From: Tenebrio molitor
Lineage: Eukaryota; Arthropoda; Insecta; Coleoptera; Tenebrionidae
Direction of reading: 5' to 3'
Length of the DNA: 64,000 bases
Assembly: GCF_963966145.1 (NCBI RefSeq)
Contig: NC_091047.1
Location: 25,544,001-25,608,000, forward strand
A program made the translations under genes and the position numbers. Below are positions 11,823-23,079 of the stretch, one piece after another. Positions within the stretch are counted from its first letter, which is position 1. Each line of letters opens with the position of its first letter. The notes under the pieces were generated by a model. That model ran no database searches, was not told where the DNA came from, and was given only the letters and a program-made list of their open reading frames with translations.

Positions 11823-12816
11823 AACTAACTTTAAAACCAGGTATCCATTTTTTCAATTTTTCTCTTAGGCAAAACACATATTCGTTGTACAATAATTATT
11901 GTAATCGTTTAGGTTTAGAGCTGACCTGCCTCACCCGCGAGGGCTCTTTGGGGCTGAAAACTACATAAAAAGACACTTACTTCATGAGAAAACTGTATCA
12001 AAACATGACAGCAAGTTTAAACATCTTAGTAAAAAATAATTTTCTGGAAAAATTAAATTGTAATTTTTGTGTAATAACATGCTAAATAGTCTTCACAGAG
12101 CTTTTCCTCTAAGTTAGATCTAAATCATCTAATAACTATTTATTATACAAGTGTCTTCTTATAAGGCAAATAAGTCATGAAAGAAATGTTTAGCCACGAG
12201 AGCTTGCTCGAATGGGCTAATTACATATTCTTGTTAAGACATGAGAGTAATACATAGTTTTATTCAACACCTCCTTCTGTAACAGTTCTTAAAACATCAT
12301 CAAAACCCAAAAATTTATTTTATCTTTTAATATAAATGTTAACGTTGAAGTGGATTTTTTTTTTGTAACCGGACTTGAAACACTTCAAATCCTTGGAGTT
12401 GAAATGTCCACGGGCGATTCGACCAAGTCAAATATAATGTCATTTGAAGCATTGCTCACGATTTATTTATCAATAATTACACGAAATATTTAATAATTAA
12501 ATTATCCCTATAAGCCTCTAAAAAAGCAAAATAACGAAATTATTACCCAATATTTAACCGGTGTCATTGTGGTGTAATACGAGTCGCCCATGTGCACGAA
12601 TGACAGATATCAAAATCAAAAATAGCAAGATGGCTGTTCAACGTTAAAAAGACATTAGACATTACTAATATGTATTATTGAACCTTCAAGTACTAATTAT
12701 ATCAACGAGAGAACTAGGAATTACTAGTGTCATTTCACTGTAACTGCAGCAAAAGAAAATAAATTAGTTCATGTCCGATTTTTTTTTTGTGATCCGCTTG
12801 AAGATAAAATAGTATA
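11823..12816. other. AT-rich intergenic DNA
   Basis: No gene or element with defined ends is visible in this stretch. Confidence 0.4.
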
Positions 12817-13993
12817 CAAGGTGTTTCACGTTTCACGTAACTTTCCGAGATGTACGCCGAATGTACAATTGCGGCCACAGAACAGTTTACGTCTACATTT
12901 ATCCAGCAGGCGTTTTTACTTAACTATTTAACAAATAGGTACAAGGGTAATTTTTTGCAAATTAATATTTGGTGTAGGCCCCTTGTTTATTAATAACGTT
13001 TTGCAACCTTCAGTTCATCAAATCACAATAGAAAAATAATGATGTAAGTAAACTGTTCCGTGGCCGCAACTGTATACAACTGAAAATTCAGTAGTCACAA
13101 AATGCTAGATACCAAAATATACAATTTAATTATCATTAATTATTAATTAATTATCGTTAATGAAAATTATAATTATAAATGAAATTATAAAAAACACATG
13201 CGGTTTAAAATCGATCATCGATAAATGTAGGATTTGCGGAACTGAAGGGGAAACCATTGAACACATCATTTCTTCTTGCACCGTTTTGGCTCAAAGCGAA
13301 TATAAGAAACGTCATGATATACATATTCGCTAAAATTATACACATGAATTTAGCTGTTAAATTCAATTTATTAAAGGATACACAACCACATTACATTTAT
13401 AAACTAGAAAGTTGTTTAGAAAATGACAATTACAAATTATATTTTGATCGCACAGTTTTAACTGACACATTCAGCATAACAGACCAGACATTATTATTTT
13501 AAATAAACAACAAAACCAAGCATATCTTTTAGATATAGCTGTTCCAAATTCCCATAATATAACACAGACATATAACACAAAAATTAATAAATATTTAGAG
13601 CTCTCCGTTGCTATGAGAAATCTTTGGAGTTTAGAAAAAAAATCTATTTTACCACTTATAATTTCAGCAACGGGAATAGTACCGCAATCTCTTCTTAAAA
13701 ATTTAAAAATTTTGGATTTAGGGAACACATTGGTAGTTGAAATTCAAAAAGGTATATTATTATACGCATGTCACATCGTGAGGAAATTCCTTAACATTGA
13801 CACAGAACATAATACACAACAAAGTCAAAATGCGGAGGCGAGACGCCGGTAATTATGTTGATAGGCACTGCACTATTACTTGTACTCCGGCAAAATTGCC
13901 GTGCCGCCGGGTTGCGGAGGGATAGTAATGAAAGAAGTATTACTGGTTGTATTTAAAGTTCGTCAGGGTCGGAAAGTTACGTGAAACACCTTG
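12817..13993. mobile_element. TA-flanked inverted-repeat element enclosing a retroelement fragment
   Basis: The ends CAAGGTGTTTCACG..TAACTTTCCGA at 12817 and the reverse ending at 13993 are flanked by TA on both sides. The left end carries a 7-base internal duplication (TTTCACG). Between them is a broken non-LTR retrotransposon 3' fragment (13226-13850). Either a retroelement landed in a DNA transposon or the ends captured it. Confidence 0.7.
13226..13850 (+). pseudogene. Non-LTR retrotransposon ORF, C-terminal fragment, frameshifted
   Basis: At 13226 a zinc-knuckle-like segment reads CRICGT..EHIISSC, then TVLAQSEYKKRHD, the pattern that follows the reverse transcriptase domain in a widespread animal non-LTR group. 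It continues as KFNLLK..ENDNYKLYFD, then, after a frameshift near 13,490, as RPDIII..AYLLDIAVPN and MRNLWSLEKKSILPLIISAT. At least two frameshifts and one stop break it, and the polymerase part upstream is gone. It is a dead fragment; the downstream 80 bases to about 13,930 look like its 3' tail. Confidence 0.75.
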
Positions 13994-14522
13994 TATTTCG
14001 TTCAGAGTAGAACGTGTTTCGCTCATTTGCCGACCTCGACTTCATCTCGGTCTTCAATCTAGGCTTAGCACAAAAAACTCACTTCTACTCTTAGTGATGT
14101 AATCTACTATTTTTAATAAAATGCAATCAACAATAACATTGCTTAACTGACTTTTATCATTACTGAGTTATGAAAGCAATAGAAAAAAAAATTATTACAA
14201 AAGTAACAAGCGTAGTTTTGCTGGCTTGTGTGTGGGACCCGATGAGTGGGTGTACGGTGTGTATATTTCGAGTTAGCAATGTCAATAAAAGACAATCCAC
14301 AAAAATGCGACCAAATAAATATAACTGGGTACGTAGACCTGACCAAGATATTAACATTTTTTTCTCTAGTCCTCCGTATTGTTTTTATTTTACTATGAGA
14401 AAATGTAGGAACACAGGATTAGTTAATGTTCTGTCCCTATAACAAGTTTAATTTACCTTATTTCGGAAGCGGTAATTGGCAATTTTAATGTCAATAAACC
14501 AAGTAAACCATGAGAAAAATGC
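13994..14522. other. Intergenic, nothing recognised
   Basis: AT-rich. Small open frames at 14143-14442 on both strands overlap and show no family resemblance. Confidence 0.4.
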
Positions 14523-14690
14523 ATTTTTTGTTCGACACTGTCAGAATTTGAGAATTTTCTCCTATGTGAACGGATTTTGATAAATGTCACAACTTGTCAA
14601 AACGAAACGTTAAGCTGATTTTAAAGGTTTTAAGCAATTTGGAGCCTTTAAGGGGCTCGTCGAACAAAAAAACGTTGTATTCAACTCGTT
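14523..14690. repeat. Short inverted-repeat element family B, copy 1
   Basis: About 95 percent identical to 27771-27937. Ends carry the short inverted pair TTTTTGTTCGAC / GTCGAACAAAAA, followed in both copies by CGTTGTATTCAACTCGT. Non-coding. Confidence 0.7.
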
Positions 14691-14749
14691 CGTGTGTAAA
14701 TTGGGTCTTTTTTAGCACTCGTGGGCCAAAAAAGGCCCAATTTACACAC
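14691..14749. repeat. Hairpin next to family B
   Basis: Arms GTGTGTAAATTGGGTCTTTT (14692-14711) and its near-perfect reverse (14728-14749) surround a 16-base loop. It abuts the family B copy and is absent from the copy at 27.8 kb. Confidence 0.6.
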
Positions 14750-14782
14750 AAACTAGTCAAATAAACTACTGTTTTCTATAAA

Positions 14783-15098
14783 ATGCATTCACGTTGTTTT
14801 GGCATAATGGGAGGCTGTGGAAATTTTGCATTTAATTTGATAGTAAAGCTGTCTGTTGAATTAGGTTATATTTTTCTAAGTTTGAGGTTATAAATAGCGT
14901 CAATGTCTAGTGCATTGTTGTCAGTTTTACTAGGTTGCAATAGAAGAATACTCAGACATCGCAGGAAATTCAGCAACATGTTATGTTAATTTTGATAGGT
15001 CCGCATGTCAAGCACTTTAGTGACGGAAATCAAACAGTGTCCAACGTTAAAAAAAGTAAATCATGGCCTCCCATTATGCCAAAACAACGTGAACGATG
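14783..15098. mobile_element. Short deletion derivative of transposon family C
   Basis: Its ends ATGCATTCACGTTGTTTTGG and the reverse match the ends of the 1-kb elements at 32422-33484 and 47228-48262. Subterminal stretches also match, including a GTCTAGTGCATTGTTGTCAG motif. The coding middle is deleted, leaving about 315 bases. Confidence 0.75.
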
Positions 15099-15972
15099 TT
15101 TAGTGATACGTAGTAGGAAAACAATTTACTGTCTTACCAGGGTCCAACCTGCATTGTTTCTTTTTATCTACAGAATGTTGTAAAAAGTGCATACTCTGAT
15201 TCTTATGCCACATTTTAAAATGCCAAAAAATCATTTTCAAATTAAACCAATAACTACATATCTGTAATTAAACTAGACAAACTCATTTGCCGAATTTTAA
15301 TTTTTTTAATGATAATTATGTATTCTCTGTTTAAATTAATTTTGGTCAGTGGAAATGATTTAGGTTGTTTGTTTCAAATCGTAGAGTTACAACGTCCGAA
15401 TTACATGGCACACCTGAAATAAAGATAATGTAATTTGAACCGACACTGTTAACGAGGTAACTAAATACTGATAGCATTGTTTAAGTTTAACAAACAACAA
15501 ACGATCACGTTTTCGTTTCTTGTTTACTTCCAAATTTTTAGATGTCACCAATTTAACCAGATTCCATTTTAAACTTAGATCGTTTCGAATTAAGATCAGA
15601 AGATTGTATTTCTGCTGTACTGTACTGATTATTTGTCATTAATAAATTTGTACGTTCTCACTCCAAGAAGCCTTTCATTCTGTAATGGAGCCTGAACCCA
15701 ATTTGCATACAATCCCGATTTCTATTATGTGGACGCAAGAGAGTCTTATCTCAAATGAACATATCTAAAACGCAGATTAAAATGACATCGTATTCAACGT
15801 TATGTGATTTTAAACCCCGCAATATGTCAATTCGAATTTATTTACCACCTTATCCTCTACCTAAAAATTTTCTGCTTAGTAATATCAAAATTTGCATACT
15901 TCTAAAACAATTTTCAAAAGAATGCCAAAACGGGAAATAAAAACTTGCAATAGAGCACTAATCGCATAGAAA
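15099..15972. other. AT-rich intergenic DNA
   Basis: No gene, repeat or RNA gene is supported here. Confidence 0.4.
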
Positions 15973-16112
15973 ATAGTATATTAAAACATGAGTTTTTTAA
16001 AAGCTTATATGTATTAAGAAAGACACGAATCAGATTTGCAGCACGACTGTCGCAGCAGGAGTGCCTGTAAATGACGAGTGCTCTTATGTTTTATAAAACG
16101 AGTTTTTTTATG
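15973..16112. repeat. Degenerate MITE with family A-like end
   Basis: Begins TAGTATATTA like family A and the element at 29050, contains a GC-richer centre, and ends with a degenerate reverse arm (TTTTATAAAACGAG). Decayed. Confidence 0.45.
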
Positions 16113-16640
16113 CTATTTTTTCTAATTTGCATATTAAATATGTACATACATTTTTTTTACAAATAAAATCAATTTTGGTAATTTAAGGAATTTTGTGACA
16201 GTTGGTGACACATTTATTTCATTAACATTTAAAGTAAAATTCTAAATTTTGAAACTAGAGTAAACATAATTGTCATTTTTCGCACGGCAAATAGCAGAGA
16301 ATACCAGAGTTAATTTGCTGCCAGCAATGTGTGTTACCAACTGAAAACAGTTCCTAGATTTCGAATGTGTTAATAGCATTCAAAACGAATGCGTTAACAG
16401 TTTTGTTAAAACAGCATTAAAAAAGTTGTTTACGAAAATGCACATTTGTAGTCTTTCAAAGAAAAAAAGTAGCAAAAATAACAACACACTGAGTCACCAA
16501 ACGTGATATGAGGAAAACTAGCACCCAATAATCTGCTGAACTTTTTCACTTTAATTCTTGATCTTATCAAACATGATTTGCTTTTTATTTTACCTACTTA
16601 TTCATATGATTATATGAAGTTTTAAAATGTTAAACATATA
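16113..16640. other. AT-rich intergenic DNA
   Basis: Nothing beyond AT-rich sequence is visible. Confidence 0.4.
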
Positions 16641-17779
16641 CAGGGTGTCTCAGCTAAGACTTTCGAGCCTAATATCTCGGTTATTTGCCAATGGATTTTT
16701 ATGAAATTTAAAATGCAGATATTTTAGACCGTGAAGGTTCAATTAGTAATAATAAAATTACCTCAAGTTAAAAAATGTAATTTTAACACATGTTTCCTTT
16801 ATTTTTTTGGGCGTGATTATTAATAGATTGTTAAACATTAAAAAATAGGGGTCTACACAAACAATTAAGTAAATCACTTGTCTGATTCAACGAAAAGATT
16901 AGGTTTTGTCGTTAAAAATGTAATGTAAAATTTGAAGGTATTTGAACAGTTACCTTTTGAAACAATTGATGATTAATTGCCAAGCAACATTTTGTACACC
17001 CTTTAAAGTCTGTCAAAATTGGGCGCGCTTTATTAGAAACGTCAAATTGTGAAAATTTATTGAAAATACTCTAAAAATAGACTACAGCGGCAGAAATTTC
17101 AATATTGTTGAAAAAGGAAAAAAAAATTGCCTATGGAGAGTGTCGTAAGAACTTGTATGACACAGTTCGTTTTCTCGTGGAACACTATCCAAATGTAGGC
17201 TTTACAAAATGTAAGGTTAAGAGAGTCGTCAATTTATTTGAAGACACATGAAGCGTACGTGAACTAAATTACCTTGCTAACATATCTCGATCGTGTTTTA
17301 GTCCTTTATGGAAGAATTAAAGCATCCAGTATAATAAATTACGTCCAAATGTTGTCTTTAACTTTGTATGTAAGTGTTTGTAAGGTTAGCAAGATAAACG
17401 TCAAATATGTCATCTGCGCTTCTGCTAAAAGGGATGACCAAAATTCTGCAAAATTGCGCGTTTGTTTCATACGCGTCTACGTTTTTGCATTTGCAGTCAC
17501 GTTTAACACAGTTTTTTGCTTTTTTCTTGCAAACCAGACGTCTTTCAAGGACCAGTTTTTCCCTACAGCATTTTTTATTGACGATCAATTTTTTATGTAA
17601 ATCTTAATTGATTCAACATTTTAAAAAGGCATGTAAAAATTACGTTTTTAAGACTTGGGTGATTGCATTAATGGGATTTTATTCTTCACCGTCTAAAATA
17701 TCTGCATTTTAAATTTCACAAAAATCCGCTGGAAAATAACTGAGTTATTAAGCTCGAAAGTCTTAGCTGAGACACCCTG
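16641..17779. mobile_element. TA-flanked transposon family D, full length with long inverted ends
   Basis: Inverted ends of about 95 bases begin CAGGGTGTCTCAGCTAAGAC (16641) and close at 17779, each followed by TA. The 1139-base element holds remnants of a coding frame near 17,150-17,250 (translation contains VRFLVEHYPNVGF and KRVVNLFED, a helix-turn-helix-like stretch), which I take as the start of a degraded transposase. A second, truncated copy in opposite orientation is at 19738-20658. Confidence 0.8.
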
Positions 17780-17960
17780 TATATGTATTTCAAGTTCCTC
17801 ACGAAATACGATTTAACAAGCTGGATCATGTTAGTAATAGTTGAGGACAAGGAAGAAAATATACTCTCAGGACTTCCAGAAACAGCGATAGCATTAGAAA
17901 ATGAACAAAAAATATCCGAAGATATCAATGAGAAAAATTGTTTGTGAGAGGTGAATGAGG

Positions 17961-17982
17961 GAGTGAGTGAGTGAGTGAGTGG
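17961..17982. repeat. GAGT microsatellite
   Basis: Five tandem GAGT units. Confidence 0.85.
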
Positions 17983-18176
17983 CAAATGGTGAAAGAAGGC
18001 CTAAAACTGAGAAAACATACACTTCAAAAATGTCATCTGCCAACTGAATATGATAAAAGAATACGACTTCAAAGATGTCAACAATTACTGCAGCGCATCG
18101 AAGTACATAAAAAAAAATCTTTTCACTGCAGAACAAATATATAGTAAATTAATTTTTGTAATGACGAACTAAACTC

Positions 18177-18302
18177 TGTTCAAAAATCAAAAAACCATTG
18201 TGGTGTAAATCACACACATTTTTCATGACATTTCCTACTACATACTTATCACAGTGAGAGATAAGTCATTTGCACCACAATCGTTTTTTGATTTTTGAAC
18301 AG
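18177..18302. mobile_element. Nested 126-base MITE
   Basis: Arms of about 32 bases, left starting TGTTCAAAAATC and right ending GATTTTTGAACA, are nearly perfect reverses of each other. The element sits just inside the left arm of the larger element 18140-18635, so it inserted later or forms a subterminal hairpin. Confidence 0.65.
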
Positions 18303-18369
18303 CGTTTAACTGGAACTTTTTTTTTTATTAGATTTTTTTACAAAATAAATAAAAATTGTCGCTGCCATA

Positions 18370-18540
18370 ATGAATGAATTTCCAAAACAGAGTAGAGCAT
18401 CAATAAGCAAGCAGAGGAAGCAGTACATTTTAAAGACTTTCAACAAAATAAAAGAGATTACTCATGAAGATAATGGAAACGTAATGAAAAAGTACAAAAT
18501 TATAGAAGCAAATGACATGATCCAAAACCTAACTTTTTAA
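18370..18540 (+). CDS. 56-residue ORF inside a transposon, possible transposase N-terminal fragment
   Basis: The frame starts at ATG 18370 and ends at TAA 18540: MNEFPKQSRASISKQRKQYI, then a Lys-rich, helical stretch. The SKQRKQYILKTFNKIKE pattern resembles the first lines of insect IS630/Tc1-like transposases. The matching C-terminal remnant begins 117 bases downstream (18657). Too short to act alone; a weak assignment. Confidence 0.3.
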   Translation: MNEFPKQSRASISKQRKQYILKTFNKIKEITHEDNGNVMKKYKIIEANDMIQNLTF

Positions 18541-18656
18541 AAATCACAAATTCGCGGTAAAAAGGTCTGTCCACAAGACAAAAGTTACTAAATTTAGTAA
18601 CTCTAGTTCGTCATTACAAAAATGAATTTACTATACATTCTCGTAACTGTCAAAAT

Positions 18657-18980
18657 GTGGTTAGCAAAGCCTCCGCAACCTTCTGTCGTTGTTTCCCGAC
18701 ACAAAACCCTCACTCTTTGATGGTAACAGACCGAATTTGTGCAATAAGCAACGCGTCTTTGTTTTTTATCGAAGCATGTTTACCCTCAGGATATCTTGAA
18801 GACATTACTTCGTTGAGCATTTTCAATGGTTGTTGGTGCTTTTAACAAAATTCTGTTCCAGTTGACAGAGCCAGAGCAGTGGCATCGGACCGATTTTCCA
18901 GTGGCCTCAATATTCACTAGACCTGAACCCATGGCATTACTATACGGTCAATTTTTGAACTCAAGAACTTGGCAATAAAA
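18657..18980 (+). pseudogene. Tc1/mariner-type transposase C-terminal remnant
   Basis: The first frame reads HSLMVTDRICAISNASLFFIE, the strand after the first catalytic Asp in this superfamily. After a stop and frame changes, QNSVPVDRARAV corresponds to the QDSAPAHKAR block around the second Asp, and WPQYSLDLNPWHYYTV to the WPPYSPDLNPLDY block around the third. Several stops and frameshifts make it non-functional. It sits directly right of the inverted-repeat element 18140-18635. Confidence 0.7.
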
Positions 18981-19400
18981 CCGTATGTCTTCTTCTATTT
19001 ACATCCTTAATTGTGACATCTACAGATACGCCATTTGAAGATTTTAATATAATCAATTTTAGTTTCTAAAAATTTGATATATTTTTAACGTATCCGTAGA
19101 CATTGCAGCCATTACAACTTATTTTTTATAATAATTTAAATATTTCGTAGGATTCCTGGTGGGTACTTAATTATTGTAAGTTAAATCAGGGTTGTACACA
19201 TGTTTACACCAAACGTCAAAAAATACTTTCTTAACCTTACTTTCTCATATTCTTATTTCCTGCCTGTCGCTAATGCAATACTTATTGCTAGTTTAATAAT
19301 TTTACTAAACTTTTACTAAACATTTATTTAAATGTCCTCTTATTTTTTTAATTCATATACAGGCTCGCTAAAAAGTATGGATTCAGCTAAATATTTTCAG
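18981..19400. other. Intergenic, nothing recognised
   Basis: AT-rich, no gene. A possible element end (CAGGCTCGCTAAAAAGTATG) lies at about 19,362, without a visible partner. Confidence 0.35.
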
Positions 19401-19410
19401 AACACTTAAG

Positions 19411-19570
19411 CCCCCCATACACGCTCCGGAAATTGTCAGAGCAAAAACTGCGCGCAGTCCTAGCCTTCCGTATTTTCGGATTTGGCCTCCGCCATACACG
19501 ATCCGGAAATTCTCTGAGGAAGGACTGTGCAGTCCTGGACTTAAAAATACCTGAATAAACTCTCCGCCAT
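19411..19570. repeat. CCATACACG-TCCGGAAAT repeat, two direct units
   Basis: Two imperfect direct units of about 75 bases share CCATACACG, one variable base, TCCGGAAAT, and a following (G)CAGTCCT. The same motif recurs as a hairpin at 22794-22866. Confidence 0.6.
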
Positions 19571-19737
19571 AGACTTTTATAACTACAAGTGCAAACGTCT
19601 TTAGTTATTTTCTACCACGAAGCACTTAGTTTCTAATTTGCAGTTCTAGCCCTTTACACATTTGACAAAAAATTGAGAATGATAAGAAATGTCCATTAAC
19701 CCGGTGAACATGCCTTGAATCACTTAATATTTATAGG

Positions 19738-20658
19738 TATCAAAAAATGTATCGTCAATAAAAAATTGTGTAAGGAGAAATTCATCCTTGAAAAACGTCT
19801 GGTCTGCAAGAAAAAAGGAAAAAACTGTGTTAAACGTGGCTGCATTATGTAAAAACGTAGACGCGTATGAAACAAACGCGCACTTTTGCCGAATTTTGAT
19901 CGCCCCTGTTCGCACAAACGCAGGTGACATATTTGACGTTTATCTTTCTAACCTTACAAACACTTACAAAGTTAAAAACAACATTTGGACATAATTTATT
20001 ATACTGAATGCTTTAATTCTTTCATAAAGGACTAAAACATGATTGGGATATTTTAGCATGTTTTCAAATAAATTGACGACTTTCTGAACCTTCAATTTTG
20101 TAAAGCCTACATTTGGATAGAGTTCCACGAGAAAACGAACTGTCATTGAAGTTCTTAGGACACTCTCCATAGGCAACAAATTGTTTCCTTTTTCAGTATT
20201 ATTGAAATTTCTCCCATTGTAGTTTATTTTTAGAGTATATTCAATGAATTTACACAATTTGACTTTTTTAATAAAGCGCGCCCACTTTTGACAGATTTTA
20301 ATGGGTGTACAAAATGTTGCTTGGCAACTTTTCATCAATTGTTTTATAAGGTAACTGCTTCAAAATTTAGATCAAATTTTTAACAACAAAATCTAATCTT
20401 TTCGTTGAATCAGATGAGTGATCTGGTTAATTATTTGTGTAGACACCTATTTTTTAATGTTTAACAATCTAATAATAATTGTGCTTAATTTTCAATAAAG
20501 GGAACATGTGTTAAAATTACATTTTTTAACTTGAGGTAATTTTATTATTATTGTTATTTGAACCTTCACCGTCTAAAATATCTGTATTTTAAATATTATA
20601 AAAATCCGTTGGCAAATAACCGAGATATTAGGCTCGAAAATCTTAGCTGAGACACCTG
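19738..20658 (-). mobile_element. Transposon family D, truncated inverted copy
   Basis: This copy matches 16641-17600 in the opposite orientation. Its right side keeps the long end, closing as GTCTCAGCTAAGAT in reverse with TA after 20658. The other end is missing near 19,738. The fragment keeps the VRFLVELYPNVGF stretch on the minus strand. Confidence 0.75.
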
Positions 20659-21348
20659 TATAAAGTCCAATTTTTAATTATAGTCCGATGGATCAATTAA
20701 TAAGCAGAACAACTGTTAGATTGGTATCTCTTTTCAACATAATATAAACAAACTATAGAATTCTCGTACGTTTGTATTAAGCTCGTCCCACTATTATGCA
20801 TCCCGCAACATTAACAAATTTCTTATTAGCATGTAAGGAGATAAACTAATTCATGGCATTGCCGAAACAAAATCTAGGAAGAAAGAAAGACAATACAAAC
20901 GTGGTTGTTTAGTGTTGTTTTCAACAACTTTTAATACAAAGTGTCTATAAAAGAACATATATCAAGAGTCCTGTGGAATTGTGCGGCTCTATATTTTTTT
21001 TTGTCGAACTATGTCAAGCCGTTGAACCTGGCAAATTAGACGTCAAATGACAAATGTCAAATTATTAATTAAATCTTAGCGTCAGTTGTGAGTTCGGCGT
21101 ATTAGTTGTTTTACTTGTGATTCTCTGCAACACTCTTTATCAAGACTAAAACGTTTTTCCACATAAGTGTGAACTGTGAATAATACCAAAAACAAGTTAC
21201 GAAGTCGCGAAGGTAAGACATTTATTTTCGTACGTTTACAGTAAGTAATAAGCAATCTTTTCAGTAAACCGCAATGGTTTTATCGCTAGAACAAAACACC
21301 TTTATTGTGATGTCGTGTTACCTAAATGGTACCCTGCAGAATGGAGTG

Positions 21349-21870
21349 GGTTTATGAACGCTTGTAAGGAAGAATTTTTCGGAAAATTTTCAAATGACAA
21401 CATCGTGGAAGCAAATTTAATTCCACACATCAGAAGGATTCTGGATAGATTTGTGGCAACTGGAAGTGTTGAACTTTGGTAAAAGTGTAGGAAGACCGCC
21501 AGTGAATAAAGAAATTGTCAAAGATTTACAGCAACGAATGGAACAAAACTAAAAAAAAAAAATCTCTCAGGAAGTTATTACTTTAGGCTGATGTACCACT
21601 CTCCACTTGTCAGAAAATTGTTAGAAAAAACCTGAACTTCTATCCATACAAAATTACATTACAACACTTCAAGAACTTCGACCAGATGATTCTGAGAGCC
21701 GCTTAGAATACTGCAATTGGTTTTTAAACAATTTGAACGTTGACAAGTTCGTAATTATGAACTGAATTAAACAATTTTAATATTAACTTTGCTTGCAGAT
21801 TATTAGACATTAGTTTTTTTTTTGGACGACGCACAAAACTAGAATAATAATTGGAGTTCAGAAAATCCAC
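21349..21870 (+). pseudogene. Mariner-like transposase, broken
   Basis: The frame begins near 21349 and reads ...PHIRRILDRFVATGSVE before a stop. A shifted frame continues KSVGRPPVNKEIVKDLQQRM, the GRP linker between the two helix-turn-helix motifs. Later fragments include LNFYPYKI (HPYKIQ block), EYCNWFLNNLNVD and KTRIIIGVQKIH (the SSEN.HG neighbourhood). Multiple stops and frameshifts, dead. Confidence 0.7.
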
Positions 21871-21933
21871 ATGGATTTGTAGAAAGCTGATTGGAGTAGG
21901 GATTGCTGCCTCAGGAAGGCGTTTAATTGCTTT

Positions 21934-22318
21934 TTTATTATACCTGTATCATAATCCCTGTTTTTGACACTAAAATGCGTGCGAAAAAGGGCCTTTAAAA
22001 CACTAAAGCTTTAAGGGTCGCTTAGGTAACAACAAATTCACCTATATAATTTATAATAGCAACGAAACAACAACAATTGACCATTTCTATATCAACGATT
22101 AATGACACAGATTACTTCGGAAAAGGTATTTCAATTTAATTTTTTTGTTATAATTTTCAGATTGTAGTGCAGGTATAATAAAAAATAGCGTATGATACAC
22201 GTTTATAAGGGCCTTTAAAGCACTTGCGACGTTAAAAGCACTCCGCTACGCGTCGTGCTCTTAAACTCGTCTCGCGTGCTTTAAAGGCTTCCTTATAAAC
22301 TTGTATCATAATATACTA
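21934..22318 (-). mobile_element. MITE family A, copy 2, nested in a mariner-like element
   Basis: Full-length copy in reverse orientation, from TATTATACCTG at the left to ATATACTA at the right, with the complete GC-rich hairpin head. It lies inside the transposon 20937-22467, so it inserted after that element. Confidence 0.85.
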
Positions 22319-22467
22319 TTATTGTAAAAATCAAAGAACCTGTCATTAATGAAGTTACATAACCTCTGTTTTTCTATTTGGTACCACAATATGCTACAAA
22401 GCGGCAAAAATCAAATGTATTCGAGTTCCACAGGACTCTTGATATATGTTCTTTTATAGACACTCTG

Positions 22468-23079
22468 TATATTTTATCTATTAATTGATAAAATTGATGA
22501 AAAGAACTGTTTTTTGATAAACAAAGTAAGAACGGAGGAATAATTTTGTAGAAAAACTATGAAAGCACGAAAGAACACAACTCAAAATCTCATAAATTGA
22601 AATTTGTAATGATATCTATCCTAATCCCAAGTTGCCAACATAAATTTTCAAAATTGTTAGCACCATGCACTGCTGTCTAATGTCAAAAGCAGACGCAAGT
22701 CATGTCCACTTCTTGATTCGGACTAAGCTCTTCAGAATCGTTCTTGCATGTCATCCGGCAGCCTCAACAGTTTGCCAGGTCCGCGCAGTTTTCTACCATA
22801 CACGTTCCGGAAATAAGCTCTGGACTGCACAGTTTTTCCTCTGAGTATTTCCGCAGCGTGTATGGGGCGCATTACGGAAATTTTCAAAGACAAATGACTA
22901 CCAATGACTGTTCTTAACAAGAACACAGTAGTGAACACTGTCAGCATCTAATACAAATTTTTGCGTTTCCCGTCACAACTTTGAGTTTCGCCGCAGAAAA
23001 ATAACCTTCTAAGATTACGCTCGTGTCCAATAACAATTAAGCTTCGTGATCGCGATGTAAAAAAATACTTTGAAATCAT
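22468..23079. other. Intergenic with one hairpin repeat
   Basis: The only structure is a hairpin at 22794-22866 whose arms (CCATACACGTTCCGGAAATA and the reverse) share the motif of 19411-19570. No gene. Confidence 0.45.

Larger units (their letters stand above)
18140..18635. mobile_element. Inverted-repeat element with nested MITE and a small ORF
   Basis: Arms of 32 bases (18140-18171, starting TATAGTAAATT; reverse at 18604-18635) enclose 496 bases. Inside, a second inverted repeat at 18177-18302 forms an independent nested element. Beyond it is a small ORF (18370-18540). Confidence 0.75.
20937..22467 (+). mobile_element. TA-flanked Tc1/mariner-like transposon, interrupted by MITE family A
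   Basis: Ends of about 41 bases, left CAAAGTGTCTATAAAAGAAC and right its reverse (CAGAGTGTCTATAAAAGAAC), are flanked by TA. Inside are a decayed transposase (21349-21870) and a complete family A MITE (21934-22318) in reverse orientation. Without that MITE the element would be about 1.15 kb, the normal size for a slightly shortened mariner-type element. Confidence 0.85.
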
